A stretch of DNA of 64,000 nt, from assembly GCA_964035545.1 (NCBI GenBank), contig OZ037765.1:4337698-4401697 (forward strand), written 5' to 3'. This DNA comes from Bugula neritina. Taxonomy: Eukaryota > Bryozoa > Gymnolaemata > Cheilostomatida > Bugulidae. This document shows positions 11,958 through 23,989 of this stretch, in pieces. The first letter of the stretch is position 1. Each line of letters begins with the position of its first letter. Position numbers and translations under genes: made by a program. The notes under the pieces were generated by a model. It searched no databases, was not told the DNA's origin, and worked only from the letters and a program-made list of their open reading frames with translations.

Positions 11958-14900
11958 CTTGACACTTTCAGTAAGTATAGCAGAGTTTCCTATACTTTGG
12001 CCAGCTGTCAAGTCACCAAGAGGGAAGGGGTAGTCCGTCCCGAGTATCACATTATCCTGCAGTATAAACAGTATAAACACTCAGAAGATACAGTGTAGCC
12101 AGACCAGCTCATTGTACACATCATGTATTAGTCTAATAGTGAGCATTGGCAGCTAATCATACATGGCCTGTAGGTGTATTGGTTGGAAATACTTGAGAGT
12201 CTATTTTACTAGAGTATAAGTACTTTCCAATGTCATAGTACACAGTTACACCAGAATAGCATAGAATACTACTAGCAAAGCTGATTACACAAGTGGTATG
12301 ATTTGTGTCTACAAAGTGTTGGACAGAGTATGCAGTTATTTCCAACTTGAGGAACAATTAGTAATTCTCCTGGTGCATAGGCTAGTAGATGAGTAGCGTG
12401 ATAAGCTTGCTTTGAGCATCACTAAAACTGCAAATGCTTTGCTAAGAAATTCCTTCTCTTTTTGAAGGTTGGGATATGAAAATGTGGGAGGAAATAGGAA
12501 AATAAGTCACAATAGGGGACATCTAGCCTGTCTATAGATCTAAAAATAGTCTACAGCTAGTCTAGCAGGTAGCAACGGCCAACATGCACCCAACACTGCT
12601 TGTTTTACCTGCGGACTAAACAGTCATCCTGGACTATAGAGGAAAGAATACCTATAAAGATTCACATATTATACTCTCATTAGACCACATTTTCATGCTA
12701 GATGCCTCATAAATTACAGTTATAAATGTCGCTATTTTGAATTTTTAGAATATTTTAAACATATTTTTCAAGGTCAAACTAGAAAATATGAAAATATTTT
12801 TCTTCAGATAGTGAAAACTATAAAACAGTAATCTACTCAAAATTTTCACTGTTAGCAATGAGACTTCAGAATAAATAGTTCACCACACAAACTAACACAA
12901 CAAGCAATACAGGATGTGAACTTTCAAATTAAATTTGCTAGTAGTCTCTAAGCACAGTAACAGCTTCAGCATGACACAGTAATCAACACTATGACGCAAT
13001 ATGAAAGACCCTTGAATCAAAGTATAAGGATTTAGGTTAGAGTGCATTCCACAAATAGTTTGCAGTGACAAACTTCAGTAGGCAGGCTATTAAATAATGG
13101 AGTCAAACAAATTTATCTTTATTATCAGTTTATTGTCAGCAGAAACGGAATTCTTAGAATAGCCAAATTCAACTCTCTAACTATAATTAATAATGGTATG
13201 AGTTTCATTGCATCAAATATCGTGGGCCTTTCAATTCTTATAATTGCATCATGTATCACCTGATGCTATAGCAACCAGCATAACGTAGGAACATAGCAGT
13301 ATACTTAGTAAAGCCTTCATTAACTATTATATAATGCTTTGTATCAAACATGATTACTGCTAATAGTATACAACCATTCAAATGGCAATTTTCAAGGTTG
13401 AGTAAAGGTTCACATTTGCACTGTGCCATTTGCTATGGAAATAAATCTTAGAGAAAGTTGTGGAAAAGCATTACAATACTAAAGAATTTAGGGAAGTGTT
13501 GTTGAAATGAAAAGCAATATTGCACACCGATATCAGCAAATCATAGATAAAATTTCCCCGATTGACATTCAAATATGTATACTTGAAAAGATCAATAGCC
13601 TGCTAGGTTATTGCACCAAAATACCAGGGAGCTACCACAACACTAATTATTATATATTAGTATTTGACGAAAGCACATCATTGATTTAATAATTTATTTA
13701 CCTCATTGCAGTGATTTGTTGCATATTGCATAAGTATTAATGGCTATACCAACATTTCCACGTGGATGAAATAATAATTAGTACTAGCAACCAAAGAATG
13801 CAAACCTAGGTAGATGAATAGATGGCCTACGATTCAAGCAGTGAAGCAATTATGGGGGGAGGGTGTAGAACAATTCCTTCCAATAATAAACTGTAAGAAC
13901 CTAGGCTTATATCATTGAGACCAATTTTAAGCTTTTTAAAGTAAAAAGTATACTGAATCCAATGAGCCAAGTCAAAGGTAGCTGTAGGGTACAGCCTGTC
14001 TAAGTATATACAAGTATAGGCTTTGCACAAGTAATTTGGCAATCAATTCAAATCAAAATAAAGATAGTGAAACTTGTGCTACCACAAATAGCCTTGTTCA
14101 AGCATCACTACATTGTTTCCTAAGCAAAATAATTTAGATTCCTCCACCAATATAATAAAACATATTTATAATAGTGGAATGCATCAATAAAAAGAGCTCC
14201 TAAGTCAGTAGCATGGTGATAATATTACCAGCAACTATATAAACTAAATATCGGGAATTGTCTTTCCACCCACCTCCCCCATGACTTGTAGAAGTAAGTT
14301 GAGTGAGTGAGGGTCGTGTACTAGACTGTCCGTGTATATCCTGCCCAGGTACTTCCTGGGAGACTCTTGGCAATTGGTGGCGCAGAGGTCTGGTCGCACA
14401 TTGAACCCGTGTTCTATTCTACCAACAGTGTAGGGAAAGGCACCGGCACCATGGGCAAAGCACACCTTCAATGCATTATATACAGTCCATAATATGCATA
14501 TAATATGTGTGCAGAATAAATATAAAATATATATTCTATGTAGCCAATATCATATGTGTATATATCATGTGTATATAAACATGGATATAATAATCTACAC
14601 AATAACTTGTCTAAAACCATAGTATAGTTTTAATAGGAAAATTGACCAATCATTAAAAGAATATAAACTCTCAAAATAATGAAACAAGGCACAGTAGAAC
14701 ACCAACTACTAGAAAAAGAAACTGATATTCATATTGGTAAAAGCCAGACTTTCAAATACAACTGCAATTGCTTGTTTAGAGCCTATTTAAACAAGTAGCG
14801 ACAGCAAAATATAAATATTACAGAAGACATATATCTTATAAAGGTTAAAAAATGTTGAGAACATGTCCAAATAAATTTTATATAAATCATCACAAAATAA

Positions 14901-17793
14901 CAGCATTACTATCAATGAAACTTTACAGAAAAAATAAAATTTAGCTAATAAATATATCATATTGTGCAACTTTATCTGATGGCACATGAACTAGCTTAAA
15001 TACACAGCAATACCTTAAGTTTGGGGAACTTCTCCAAAACACCACCAAACATCATACAACACATGGCGGTGGTGGTCTCAGCCGGCATGCCAACTAGCCA
15101 CGGGAGCCAATACTTCTCCTGCCGACCCCCCAGCTGCATGTCCCAGGGGTGGATAAACACGGTACAGTTTTCCTCCTCTGCTGCCTTCAAACGTAAGAAT
15201 TTATAAATAAGAATATATTATATAATTCAGCAGACAACTTCTACCAAGTATGCATTATATTTGATTGTAAAAGGGAGTTGTCTTTCTTTATCGACATATT
15301 TTAGTGGAAACCAGACTATACCTGTGAGTCTGAAAACAATAGATAAAGTTCCAGTGCTGAGAAAAATGATTTACAGACTTTTATTGACTTTTCATACAGA
15401 CCATTATATTATGTTTGGATTATAATAGCAAATATAATAAATTAAGAATAAATATAAATGATACTATAAATGAAACTATGCCTGGCAAAAATTATGTAAT
15501 ACTATTTAAAAGGCCTAAAAATGTACAAAAAGGAGACTAAAATTTTTGAAATTCAACTTTGAGACTACTTGTGTTTTTTATAGTTGCATTAAATGAAACA
15601 ATTGGGTTGAGATTTTTATGCTTTAAACACCAAATATTAACATCAAATATTAACATCAAATCTGAAACAAGAAAAAATACCACCAACTGAAAGCATGCTA
15701 CGAGTGTTAGTTTGTATACTTTTGAAATTATCTCCTCTTAGATTCAGTAATTCCTATGGAAGACCAGCATATAACTAATATAATATAATCAATATAACAA
15801 TAAAACCGATATAACAAGTAACTAATGTTTAAGAGTTGCATTAATCCCATGACATATTACCAGTCATATAATATGAATGCAGGCACATAAATATTCTTAC
15901 CTTCCAAAAAGATAACAACTCCGGGGCATCAAGGTTCCAGTCATTTATATGCGACCCAATTTCAACACCAACAAAACCTGCAGTAAATAGAAAGCACTAA
16001 AGGAAATGATTGCAGAGTTCAAACATTCAAAATGATATTTTTTATAACTGCTTCAGTAATCAAAGGATTTGCACATTTGGCAAAAGAGTCTTTTCCAATT
16101 CCAATATCACACAAACCATCAGCGCAAACCACATCACCACACAGCATCACCATCACCAAATCACAGCACCACAAACCAATCAATTTCCACTATAACTTGC
16201 AAGTAGGTGACTTGCCTAGATGAACTATATGAATTCTACTTCTACGCACACCCCCTCCTCCTACAACCCTTTTTTGCACCCACCTCCCTCCTGCAACCCT
16301 CCACCATGCGCACACCCCTGCCATTTAGTACTAAACCGACAGAAACTTGCTGACTTACATAAGAGTATTATTACTTTATGTGAGCATAACTTCCCTGCCA
16401 TTCACCTAGCACTCGCATACACCGTCTCAGCTCAGTAACTGCAAGTTCAGGTGACTGCATTGGCAAAGTGCCAAAAGCCAAGAACCTGTCAGGATATTTG
16501 GCTACACTGGCAGCTAAATCATCATTTATTATCTGACACAGGTCTAGCGTATCTTCAGGTTTTGCCTAAAACATTGCGTCATCATACTCAGTGCACATAA
16601 TGGATTGATTTAATGTTAACATAACACAGCACTTTTAGATGCAATCTTAAAATTATTCAATTCAAATATTGAACCAGGGCTTTATGACACTAATAAATGT
16701 TTGAAAATATTGCAATAGTCCCCTTAACATACTGCAACGATTCCCCAGTTTCAGCAAGTTTCAACTCAGCAACTTTATACAATAATTTTATGGTAGAAAT
16801 AAAAAGTATAATATTATAAAAGATCAACTAGGCCGGTGCTCAAATGAAATGGCAGAAACTGTGATGTGGAGAAGCTTAGGGAAACTTGCATGGGATAGGA
16901 AGTTGCCTGCCCAACTCACCAGCAGCAGACATCAGTGCCCTCATTTGCTGTATTTCAACTTTTTAATAACTGTTTTTGGAAATCCGGAGTCCCTGTGGTG
17001 TAAAAATAGTGCACTTGCTTGAAAGCCGGAGGTCTTGGGTTTGAATCCCAGCGGGGGCAAAAGTCTTACAAAAAACATTTTTTCAATTATAGGATAGCCG
17101 CATAAATTATTAATTATAATTATAAACTATACAGCTTTTGTTTTATAATCAATCTACACCGAGGTAACACCGAATGCTAAGTTTTATAATGACATGTAAC
17201 ACTTACCCAATAACTAAACATGACCGGCACGGTAGACAACACTTGCATAGTCACACCTGCAGAAATATTTAGACCATCAGTTTCATAGCAGTCTATGCTC
17301 AAAGAGCAACTCTAGTAGTTTGCTAACAATATAGTATTGCGGCAACAATATAGAGATCAAAATAAACCGCAGCTTGTCTTTTGTTACTTTAAGATAGGTG
17401 ACACAATGTGACTGAAACTTATTGCCATGTTATGAATTTGGATACTGAACCTGTTTTGTCCATATCTTTTATCCTCTCTTCTAAGTCGTAACAGTTCTTT
17501 TCAACAACCCTAAACAACTGGCCATTTTTCATCATCCTGGATTTGCCCGATCCTTCACAACATGGCTGCATTTCAATAAAACCATCATACCCGTAACGCT
17601 ACAAAACATCAAGTCTTTAAAATAAAAGATTTAGAAATTATCTGGTAGACTGATGAAAAACAATATTTCTTATTTAGAAATTCCAACAGGCAGCTAGTTG
17701 AATACACAAGTTGACTAGTAGTTATTAAATACTAACCTCTTTTAAATTAGGCCAACTTCTTGGTAAAATGTGATTATGAATATCAATTTTCAT
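11958..17793 (-). CDS. ACMSD: 2-amino-3-carboxymuconate-6-semialdehyde decarboxylase (ACMSD)
   Basis: Eight exons on the minus strand: 17737-17793, 17451-17598, 17207-17256, 16406-16565, 15901-15977, 15014-15184, 14274-14465, 11958-12056. They give 318 residues; human has 336. The enzyme is a zinc amidohydrolase that decarboxylates ACMS in tryptophan (kynurenine) breakdown and so diverts flux from quinolinate and NAD. Visible zinc-site residues: HNH in MKIDIHNHILP (H6, H8), H176 in VFIHPWDM, H226 in CFAHGAGAFP, D293 in GTDYPFPLGD. Other family signatures: STVPVMFSYW, AKPEDTLDLCQ, YWLPWLVGMPAETT. All phases close from the ATG to residue 318. The last 15-20 residues, with their stop codon, are not resolved. 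Cytosolic, no signal peptide. Confidence 0.95.
16985..17062 (+). ncRNA. tRNA-like sequence (tRNA pseudogene or SINE head)
   Basis: GTCCCTG can pair with CGGGGGC to form a 7-bp acceptor stem, GTG/CAC pairs fit a short D arm, and GGGTTTGAATCCC is a good T arm and B box. The anticodon stem is poor. It lies inside an ACMSD intron on the opposite strand. More likely a tRNA-derived SINE or pseudogene than an active tRNA. Confidence 0.45.
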
Positions 17794-19416
17794 TTCAATT
17801 TGGGTACAATCTAAAACATAACTAGAATTCTATACTACTTTTTGTTTGAGTGTAAAAGATGCAATCGATTGATCACCAATAACTATAACTATAAGTATAA
17901 GTGAATATTATATGTATTGCAATAAAAATATTAATAATAACGTTGCTGAGACAACATGTATTAGCCATTTGTAAATTTATTATTTTTCTATATTATTTAA
18001 ATCAATTTTAAATTCAATTCTTAGTCTAACGTGATATTAATAATATAATTATAAAAATTATAATAATAATTATAATATAATATTAATAATAATAATAATA
18101 GTATTACTAATAATCATTACAGATAAATGATAACGATATACTTTTAGGCAAGCATAAATATCTAAAATATATTGATAAAATGCCAGTATAGGATAGAAGT
18201 ATTGTGCTTAATATCAATGTTACAATTGAAGACGGAAACATATTGTACTAGTTGTCACGTTAACGAAATTGAATGGCTTTGGTTTTGGGGCTTGCCAAAC
18301 AGAAACGGAAAATTACATGTAGTAATTTGTTCTGTGATTGAATAATTCGAATTATTTTTTGTTGAAAGAATTTTGCAAAAAAATTATTTTTAATTTTATT
18401 AAATTGTGATAATACATAAAAAACAAAAAAAACGTTACAAAAACAACAAACGTTTCAAACTCAAATATAGAGTTATCTTTTCGCATAAGAAAGCCCGGTC
18501 TTAAACATTGCTTCATAAAATTATTGGACGTTTCCTCAGTTGGGTGACCTACGCAAAATGAGCCGATTTATAAGCAGCCAATCATTGCTCAATGGTTACA
18601 CATGCCCCAATACTTATCACTAATCGCTACAGATTTTGTATAACCCAACATATGCTATAATGCATTGTGAATAATAATCAACTTGGTATGCACTCGCACT
18701 TGGTTACACTTTCCCTCATTAAAGTTTATTTCTAACTGTAACAGTTTGCGTTGCCATCAAAATTCAAATTGTATTATCTCAATACTAATACTAATAGATA
18801 GCTAATACTAAATCTAGTACTAGTACTAGTAGGAAACAAGTTAACCAATCTGAATCACAATATGAATATGAATATCAATATGAATATGAAATTGAGTAAC
18901 ATTAACATTTTCATTTTGATTTTCAATTTCATTTTTGATTTCATTTTGAATTTGATTTAGTTTTACTTTTAGTTTTAGTTTGACACATTTGATGGTGTAA
19001 TCATAATGGTAGCCATAAATAATATAAAGATGATGGAATTATTATTAATGTTGATTTTTAATTGTATTGCCATATTCTCATCATGTTGAACTTGAAGTTA
19101 ATGTTGCAATTATTATTGTAATTGTATCAAAACTACAGAACTTCAACTTGCGAACAGTGAATATTTATACCAAATTCTAAACTGAAAGTGAATTAACTAA
19201 GTCTAATAGTAATAGTAATTTTTTGCATTTATGGTATTGTTAACGCTTCAACTTCAAGGTGGGAAACAATGTGTCTGGGGTTGTACTTATAGTTGTACTT
19301 GTATTTCAAGTATAAAGGAATCTATACTAACAGTAACAGCGGTAGGGCAGATGTTGAAGCCTTCAAGGCTCACACTATATGCAAAGAATTGTGTTGCAGG
19401 TACATGATATAGAAAC
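17794..19416. other. Divergent intergenic region between ACMSD and FDFT1
   Basis: This holds the 5' regions of both genes. It is AT-rich, with TAATAATAAT runs (18040-18110), A/T-only tracts (18350-18440), a TACTAATAG/ATATGAATA tract (18780-18960) and repeated TTTTGATTTTCATTT words. No TATA box or coding exon can be assigned with confidence. Confidence 0.5.
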
Positions 19417-22400
19417 ATGGAATTGCTAAAGTCAGCAGGTCATCCTGAAGAAATATTTGCTCTTTTGCAATATAAGTTCGGAAAAAGTGTTGTTCTGCAA
19501 TCAAAATGCTCAACGGTAAGACTTATGATGAATTGTACTAACTTAATACGAGCTTATTAGCTTTTGACTTAAGGCTACAAGCATTATAATTGAATTTATA
19601 TAATATGTGTTTAGTGTATGCATAATCAGTCTCTGATATTTCTCTGCTGTTTATAGAAGGAAATGCCCCCCACTATGAGACGATGTTACGAATATTTAAA
19701 CAAAACTAGTAGGAGTTTTGCGGCTGTCATCCAGGCTCTTGATGCAGAGTTGAGGTAGAAAGTTTTAAAAATAATTCGAGGAATATAAGTTATGAACTAA
19801 TGACCTTAACTTTCAGAGCTTTAGATTGTCTGTTTTTGTCTTCTTTATACTTGGTTTGGAGTATGTGTAGAAGTTGTAATATGTAGTCTAATAATATCAT
19901 TATTGTTGACATCCAGGTGTTATCTAGATCTATGATGTTTCTACTGTAGACATGCTGTGTGCGTCTTCTACCTGGTGTTGAGAGCTTTGGACACTGTGGA
20001 GGACGATATGACGATTCCCCTGAGTAGAAAGATTCCAATGCTGACACAATTTCATAGCAATTTATACAACGCTGACTGGAAATTCTTGAAAAGCCAGGAA
20101 AAAGATAAAGTCGTATTGGAGGATTTTCTTACAGTATGTTGTTATTCCTAAAATTGGAAAATATTGCTTTTGTTAAGATCCTAGGCTAGCTAATTCTATC
20201 TATAGGCAAAGTATGGAATTTCTTTTAAATATCAACAATGAATCAAATTGATTTTTTTCTTTAAGCTCAGACAACACTAATAAACTAGTTGCATGATATG
20301 CTGTACCACTGACAGAGTATTGACATTTAGCTGTCGTATTGTGGCAGCTTTACTGAAACATCTGCTAAGCAGGGACTTGTATTGTCACAGTTTGTTGGTC
20401 AATGGCTCTCAGCTAGTTGGAATCATTGAAATATAACTATATAATTTCAGTTTATTGGTTGAAATATATAGCCTAGAATGCTCCGTGGACAGCTAGGTCT
20501 CAATACTAACTGAACAAGTTAGCTACAGCGCTGGTGGCTTATTATAGCCGAATTTGCACATCCCCATGCGTTGTTTCATCATAAAATACCATTGTTTGTT
20601 TTTAATGTTTGATGCATCTTACATCTAGTTAGGGACCAGACATGGTCCGGCTAACGCAGGTACTTGACTTGTATTGTTTCTGTTCAGATTTCTCACGAGT
20701 TTCGAGGGTTGAACCAGAGCTACCAGGAAGTGATAGCAGACATAACAAAGCGTATGGGTCACGGCATGACTGTATTCTTCAGTAGGGAGCTGAACACTCA
20801 GGAGGATTGGAACGAGGTTTGTCCTGTTTCTACTGAATGCCGTCACTTGCTATTACTTGAAATTAAGTAAAGAGTAATTAAATAATGGAATTGTCAAAGC
20901 AAAGGACTTGTTATAGTTGCATACACTCTTTACCTTTGAAGATATTAATTACTGTTATAATAAAGGTTTACGGGAGCTTTTTGCTGTTGATATCAAGCTT
21001 TTGTTGTAAAGTCAAAATAAAAGGTGTGACTTGTTTTTCATCATCAGACTTTTGTCTCAAGTTGAATTATGACATTGCAAATTACGTTGATTCTAGACCA
21101 ATAGTAGCACGCTTAGTTAAGCGTGTCTCATTCATTCTATGGTTGCTTAGTATATGCCTTATTATATCTCATATAATTTCCTAACAGTACTGCCACTATG
21201 TGGCGGGGCTGGTGGGCATAGGACTCTCCAAACTCTTCTCTGCCTCTGGATTGGAGGCTACAGTTATTGGCCAAGATACGGACCTGGCAAACTCCATGGG
21301 ACTCTTCCTCCAGAAAACTAATATTATTAGAGATTACCTTGAAGACATTGTTGATGGTCGAGTGTTCTGGCCTAAATCAGTAAGCATATCCTTATTCTGT
21401 TTATGAGTTTCTCGTATTACTAGTACTAAAGATGGGGATATTTTCCATGTAAGTGTAGATTAACATTTACGATATACATTGTTTTGTCAGTCGGCAACAA
21501 TCAATATCTTGTGACATGTAATCAATGATGGGCATCGGAGTTTAACTGATGCTAGTTGTTGGCACCCAGCACTGTTTTATATTATTAGAGAGTTTGAAAA
21601 TTACTGTTTCTGCATGGTAATAGGAAGAATTATGTGGCAAAAAAAATTCATAATATATAAGGTTGAAAATGTCTTGTGAGTGCACTGTGTAGAGGTGAAG
21701 GATATTAGTTTAAAGATGTTGCTTGTATTTTATATTGTAAAATATTAGTATTTTTATGATGTACAAAACACTTTTTTGATGGAAGTCAATAAATTTGAAA
21801 CAAACGTAAAAATATCAGGTGATAGGAAGTCTTAAGTAAGTAGATGTCATCAACATAACTGGTAATACCCTGTCACTTGTGCCAAAGTGCTTTTATACCC
21901 TGTCACATGTAATGAGGTGCTTGTATACCCTGTCACTTGTAGCAAAGTGCTTGTATACCCTGCTACATGTTACAAGGTGCTTGTTCTTTTTTAATTATGT
22001 TGAAGACATTCATTTACCCCACTCAGTAGTTGATGTATTCTGCATCACTATAAGAGTGTGCTGCTCCCTCTTTTTCAATCTGCATGCGATGTTTTATATA
22101 ATTTATTTCTGTCTCAGGTGTGGAGTAAATATACAGACAATTTGGAAGACTTCAGGTCTTTAGAGAACTCAGGCCAAGCTGTCTGCTGTCTCAATGATCT
22201 GGTTACTAATGCTCTGACCCATATTCCTGACGTTATAGAATATATGTCAAGGATAAACAACCAGTCTGTGTTCAACTTCTGTGCCATTCCACAGGTAGGG
22301 GCATGTAATCACCTCCCCCTCTCCATGTCATGCGTTCTTGTGAAAAAGAGCTATTCTGGGTTATAGGCTTTCGTTGAACAAACATAGATATTTAATGTAG

Positions 22401-23268
22401 TAATAGAACAAGCGTGTGTTAATGGTTAGTTTAAAGCATATGCGCATTTGATCTATCGTAGAGTTTTTACTGCATAACATGTGGTTGAATTTATCATAAG
22501 TTTAGCCTTAAAACCTTTACTACTGAATACAGGTGATGGCCATAGCCACCCTAGAGAGACTGTACGCTAACGGCAAAGTCTTTCAAGGTGTCGTTAAGAT
22601 CAGGAAAGGAGAAGCTGTCAGAATGATGAGCGAGGCGACTACACTAGACAATGTGAAGGCCATATTTAGACACTTTATACTCAGGGTAGGTGAATACATT
22701 GTGTAGGTGAATACATTGTGTAGGTGAATATATTGGGTAGGTGGATATATTGTGTAGGTGGATACATTGTGTAGGTAAATACATTGTGTAGGTGAATATA
22801 TTGTGTAGGTGAATATATTGTGTAGGTGAATATATTGTGTAGGTGGATACATTGTGTAAGTGAATACATTGTGTTAGACTGTCTGAGGATGCAAATGGTT
22901 GGTATTAGCTGACAAAGCACTGCAATATGTTTACCCCTACATAGTTAAGAGACTTTTATACACATCATCTGCACTAATAATATTTCATAAGTGAAAATTC
23001 ATATATATGTATTGTTTACAAGTAGATTCCGTTGCTATGAAGCACTATTACATTTCCTCTGACCTTGTAGATACAGAGTAGAGTGAGATCATCAGATCCT
23101 TCTGCAACCAGAACCATGGCTGCTATAAATGCCGCCCTCGAGTGTACAAAGACTGAGACTAAATATGACACCTCCGACTATTATATCCCACTGTACATGT
23201 CTGTGGTGTTGATGGTAGCCGCCATTGCTTGGCACTACCTCAATCTTTTCAGCAACTACAGTTACTGA
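19417..23268 (+). CDS. FDFT1: Squalene synthase (farnesyl-diphosphate farnesyltransferase)
   Basis: Eight exons: 19417-19515, 19657-19754, 19950-20133, 20688-20816, 21188-21379, 22118-22294, 22533-22685, 23071-23268; 409 residues (human 417). It joins two farnesyl diphosphates head-to-head to squalene, the first committed step to sterols, on the ER membrane. Both aspartate-rich motifs are intact: DTVEDD (80-85) and DYLED (219-223). Other family blocks: [69 protein letters not shown]-terminal membrane helix (about 382-404, [18 protein letters not shown]) anchors it. All introns are GT-AG with closed phases. An 11-copy minisatellite begins at the first base of intron 7 and repeats the donor. 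A poly(A) signal AATAAA lies at 23732-23737. Confidence 0.97.
21864..21990 (+). repeat. 4 x ~33-bp minisatellite in an FDFT1 intron
   Basis: Four diverged units share TACCCTGTCACTTGT...AAGTGCTTGTA and lie in the intron upstream of FDFT1 exon 6. They do not touch a splice site. Confidence 0.75.
22686..22872 (+). repeat. 11 x 17-bp minisatellite copying the FDFT1 exon 7 donor
   Basis: The array starts at the first intron base after exon 7 (AGG|GTAGGTGAAT). Each 17-bp unit begins with GTAGGT, so all units present a donor-like sequence. The last unit reads GTAAGTGAAT, a better donor consensus than the true site. Read from exon 7 into intron 7 without splicing at the true donor, an in-frame TAG appears after six codons. 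Confidence 0.95.
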
Positions 23269-23989
23269 CAGTATGTGTGGAGTTATCACGCCTCGTACTA
23301 ATATGTAGTCTAGCCTTTGTGTTTAAGCCAGTGTAGACGAATGTCTCATTTACTGCTGTACTTGTCATTTATACCAGCTAGAAGTTGGTGCTTGTTCTTT
23401 ATTGAAGTAGCACAGGCAGTTTGGGTACAAACTCTATTTTGCTAATACTCTAGTGTCTAGACCTAGCATTGCTCATGTTATGTTATTCAGATAATTATTC
23501 TGATGCATTGAAACACACTTATTTATGTTTTTTGTTAATGTACAGTTGATCAATGTGAAGATCTCTTTGTTCTTGTAATAGTATGCCTACAGGTTGTCCT
23601 TGCGTCTTTCTGCATATTCTATTACTTGCATAATGTATGTTATATTTAAATAATTACCAACAGTCTTTCATGCTATATTTTACATTGTGTCGTTTCCTGA
23701 CATTTCTTATTTTTCATATACAAGCATTTACAATAAAAATGTACTGTTGCATTCTTAGAGTTTGTTGAATATAATAAATGGAAAAGTTACAGATGACTAG
23801 CCTTATTTTGGAAAATAGAGTATCTATGGATGGCTGCTGAGCCTTAAGTGATAGATTCTCCCGTAGCTGATTTGTTTGTCAGTAACTGGACTTGATAAAC
23901 TCAAACTTAAAGTCTCTGCCACTTTCTATCAGACAATGTCGCTAGCTGTACAGATGCGTGTTTCATTCAGGAAAGGGATTGTTGGTCGG
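23269..23989. other. 3' UTR region between convergent FDFT1 and CCDC191
   Basis: It contains the FDFT1 3' UTR with an AATAAA at 23732 and further A/T-rich poly(A)-like motifs near 23771. The CCDC191 3' end comes in from the right. No other gene is seen. Confidence 0.6.

Noticed and set aside
11901-12098. Plus-strand frame of 65 residues
   Set aside because: Antisense shadow of the ACMSD exon that encodes GTDYPFPLGD.
16010-16438. Overlapping plus-strand frames rich in His/Thr/Pro
   Set aside because: They lie in an ACMSD intron and partly antisense to an ACMSD exon.
16985-17062. Functional tRNA gene
   Set aside because: Acceptor and T arms look fine but the anticodon stem does not pair; kept only as a tRNA-like sequence.
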